The translations under genes were made by a program, and so were the position numbers. A stretch of DNA of 64,000 nt, from assembly GCF_003363265.1 (NCBI RefSeq), contig NZ_QRBF01000002.1, positions 493,741 through 557,740 of the forward strand, written 5' to 3'. The notes below the pieces were generated by a model that searched no databases, was not told the DNA's origin, and saw only the letters and a program-made list of their open reading frames with translations. Each line of letters starts with the position of its first letter. Position 1 is the first letter of the stretch. Shown one piece after another: positions 62,651 to 64,000 of this stretch. The stretch comes from Dyella psychrodurans (GTDB lineage: Bacteria > Pseudomonadota > Gammaproteobacteria > Xanthomonadales > Rhodanobacteraceae).

Positions 62651-63436
62651 ATGCGCATCGATGTCGTCACGCTGTTTCCCGACTTCATGCGTCAGTGCGC
62701 TGCCGTCGGTGTCGTAGGACGCGCGCAGCAACGCGAGTTGTTGCAGGTGGAAACCTGGAACCCGCGCGATTACGCCACCGACAATTACCGTACCGTGGAT
62801 GGCCGCACTTGCGGCGGTGGTCCCGGCATGGTGATGCTGATCGAGCCTTTGCGTGCAGCCTTGAAGGCAGTGCGGGAGGCGGCACCGGAACCGGTGCAGG
62901 TGATTTATCTCAGTCCGCAAGGAGCGCGGCTGACGCAGGGCAGGGTGGAAGCGCTGGCCAGGTTGCCGCGAATCGCTCTGCTCTGTGGACGTTACGAAGG
63001 TGTGGACGAGCGTCTGCTGGCGCACGAGGTCGACGAGGAACTCTCCATCGGCGACTATGTGCTGTCCGGCGGTGAGCTTGGCGCCGCGGTGATCATCGAT
63101 GCCGTGGGCCGCTTGCAGGACGGTGCGTTGAACGACGCGCAATCGGCCGAGCAGGATTCGTTCTCGAACGGTCTGCTCGACTGTCCGCACTATGCGAAGC
63201 CGGTGCATGACGTACTGGGCGACGTGCCGGAGGTTTTGCTCTCTGGCGATCATGCGGCCATTCGCCGCTGGCGCCTGAAGCAATCGCTGGGACGGACCTG
63301 GTTGCGGCGTCCCGATTTATTGGCGCAGTGTGCGTTGGATAAGGAATCCCGTGCGCTGTTGGACGAATTCCGTCGTGAATATGCTCAGCATCAATCACGA
63401 CAAAACGATGCGGTCAATGACGACCGCAATCATTGA
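62651..63436 (+). CDS. trmD: tRNA (guanine-37-N1)-methyltransferase
   Basis: The 261-residue SPOUT enzyme has [45 protein letters not shown] and [19 protein letters not shown], the trefoil-knot SAM-binding region. It methylates G37 of certain tRNAs to prevent frameshifting. It lies 12 bases after rimM. Confidence 0.98.
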   Translation: MRIDVVTLFPDFMRQCAAVGVVGRAQQRELLQVETWNPRDYATDNYRTVDGRTCGGGPGMVMLIEPLRAALKAVREAAPEPVQVIYLSPQGARLTQGRVEALARLPRIALLCGRYEGVDERLLAHEVDEELSIGDYVLSGGELGAAVIIDAVGRLQDGALNDAQSAEQDSFSNGLLDCPHYAKPVHDVLGDVPEVLLSGDHAAIRRWRLKQSLGRTWLRRPDLLAQCALDKESRALLDEFRREYAQHQSRQNDAVNDDRNH

Positions 63437-63454
63437 GAAAAGACAGGTGTTGCC

Positions 63455-63817
63455 ATGAACAAGATCATCGAACAGTTCGAAGCCGAGCAGATCACCCGCC
63501 AGCTGCCGGAGTTCGGCCCTGGCGACACCGTGATCGTCAACGTGAAGGTGAAGGAAGGTAACCGCGAGCGCGTGCAGGCGTTCGAGGGTGTCGTCATCGC
63601 CAAGCGCAGCCGCGGCCTGCATTCGGCCTTCACGGTCCGCAAGATCTCGCACGGCACGGGCGTGGAGCGCGTGTTCCAGGCGCACAGCCCGAGCATCGAG
63701 TCGGTGACGGTCAAGCGCAAGGGCAAGGTGCGCGGCGCCAAGCTGTACTACCTGCGCGGTCTGGAAGGCAAGGCTGCCCGCATCAAGGAAGACATCGCCG
63801 CCGCTTCCGCCGACTAA
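63455..63817 (+). CDS. rplS: 50S ribosomal protein L19
   Basis: The 120-residue protein has the L19 blocks [37 protein letters not shown] and [20 protein letters not shown]19 lies at the 30S-50S interface. It ends the operon; a strong terminator follows. Confidence 0.98.
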   Translation: MNKIIEQFEAEQITRQLPEFGPGDTVIVNVKVKEGNRERVQAFEGVVIAKRSRGLHSAFTVRKISHGTGVERVFQAHSPSIESVTVKRKGKVRGAKLYYLRGLEGKAARIKEDIAAASAD

Positions 63818-63841
63818 TACGGCGCGCTACAGCGCGACACG

Positions 63842-63873
63842 AAAAAACCCGCGGATCGCTCCGCGGGTTTTTT
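63842..63873. terminator. Terminator of the rpsP-rimM-trmD-rplS operon
   Basis: AAAAAACCCGCGGA and TCCGCGGGTTTTTT pair perfectly over TCGC. The A- and T-runs make it symmetric, so it can also end the convergent EAL gene. Confidence 0.95.
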
Positions 63874-63897
63874 CATGTCCGGCGTTCAAGAGCCGGA

Positions 63898-64000
63898 TCA
63901 GAGATTCACCATTAGCCGTTGCGGTTCCTGCAGGAAGTTGCCCTGTACGAAGTCCACGCCGCAGGCGAACAGCAGCGATGTGCTGGCCGCGTCCTCGACC
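63898..64000 (-). CDS. EAL-domain protein, C-terminal end only
   Basis: The last 33 codons before the TGA at 63900-63898 read VEDAASTSLLFACGVDFVQG, then NFLQEPQRLMVNL. This is the end of an EAL domain (GVDFVQGNFLQEP), the cyclic-di-GMP phosphodiesterase fold. The rest lies beyond the window, so other domains and catalytic residues cannot be judged. Confidence 0.8.
   Translation of the reverse strand, partial: VEDAASTSLLFACGVDFVQGNFLQEPQRLMVNL

Overview
The window is dense, high-GC chromosomal DNA carrying conserved housekeeping genes in gammaproteobacterial order: leuS-lptE-holA-nadD, rsfS-rlmH-maf, rpsF-rpsR-rplI-dnaB-alr-radA, ypjD/ffh and rpsP-rimM-trmD-rplS. The ohrR-ohr pair, the kynurenine-type 2-aminomuconate genes, the split pqiA and overall codon use suggest the Xanthomonadales/Lysobacterales, probably Rhodanobacteraceae (Dyella, Rhodanobacter or Luteibacter-like). 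This placement is inference. I see no prophage, insertion-sequence transposase, CRISPR array, rRNA or tRNA.

Layout. 1-5.4 kb: truncated di-heme cytochrome c peroxidase, secreted phosphoesterase, M14 carboxypeptidase, DUF502 protein. 5.5-11.8 kb: SDR, DUF4442 protein, YbbN, a nested inverted-repeat element, and a pqiA-A-B-C lipid-transport operon. 11.9-23.1 kb: leuS-lptE-holA-nadD, then a block of about 4 kb (msrB-dipZ facing an ECF sigma/NrsF pair), then rsfS-rlmH-GNAT-maf. 23.1-29.2 kb: CPBP protease, MAPEG, YpfJ-like peptidase, YkgJ protein, a second ECF sigma/zinc anti-sigma pair facing an exported metallophosphoesterase and cupredoxin, and a LigB-type dioxygenase. 29.3-37.7 kb: two DEAD-box helicases, SDR, GNAT, MFS transporter, SlyD, ohrR-ohr, NlpC/P60 lipoprotein. 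37.7-44.9 kb: blaI-M56 pair, ChaN/EreA-like secreted protein, DadA-like oxidase, glutathione reductase, HutG, a small secreted basic protein. 45-50.9 kb (minus strand): asnS, lipoprotein, UspB-like protein, SDR, 2-aminomuconate-semialdehyde dehydrogenase, beta carbonic anhydrase, RidA. 51-64 kb: IscA-like protein, ribosomal and replication genes, alr, radA, ypjD, an SdpR/SdpI/hydrolase cassette, ffh, the rpsP operon, and the end of an EAL protein.

The most notable result is two separate ECF sigma-factor modules, each with a perfectly matched pair of divergent promoter motifs. Between dipZ and the NrsF-linked sigma gene, GTAACC-N16-CGAA occurs once on each strand. Between the second sigma gene and the metallophosphoesterase gene, GGAATA-N16-GGTAAT occurs once on each strand. 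Each sigma factor therefore probably drives itself and the exported repair or redox genes opposite: a Tat-exported MsrB with a DipZ electron carrier in the first case, and a Tat-exported metallophosphoesterase with a one-domain cupredoxin in the second. Other regulatory sites that can be read are an OhrR operator, paired BlaI boxes, an SdpR-type operator, two DnaA boxes ahead of dnaB, and several clear terminators.
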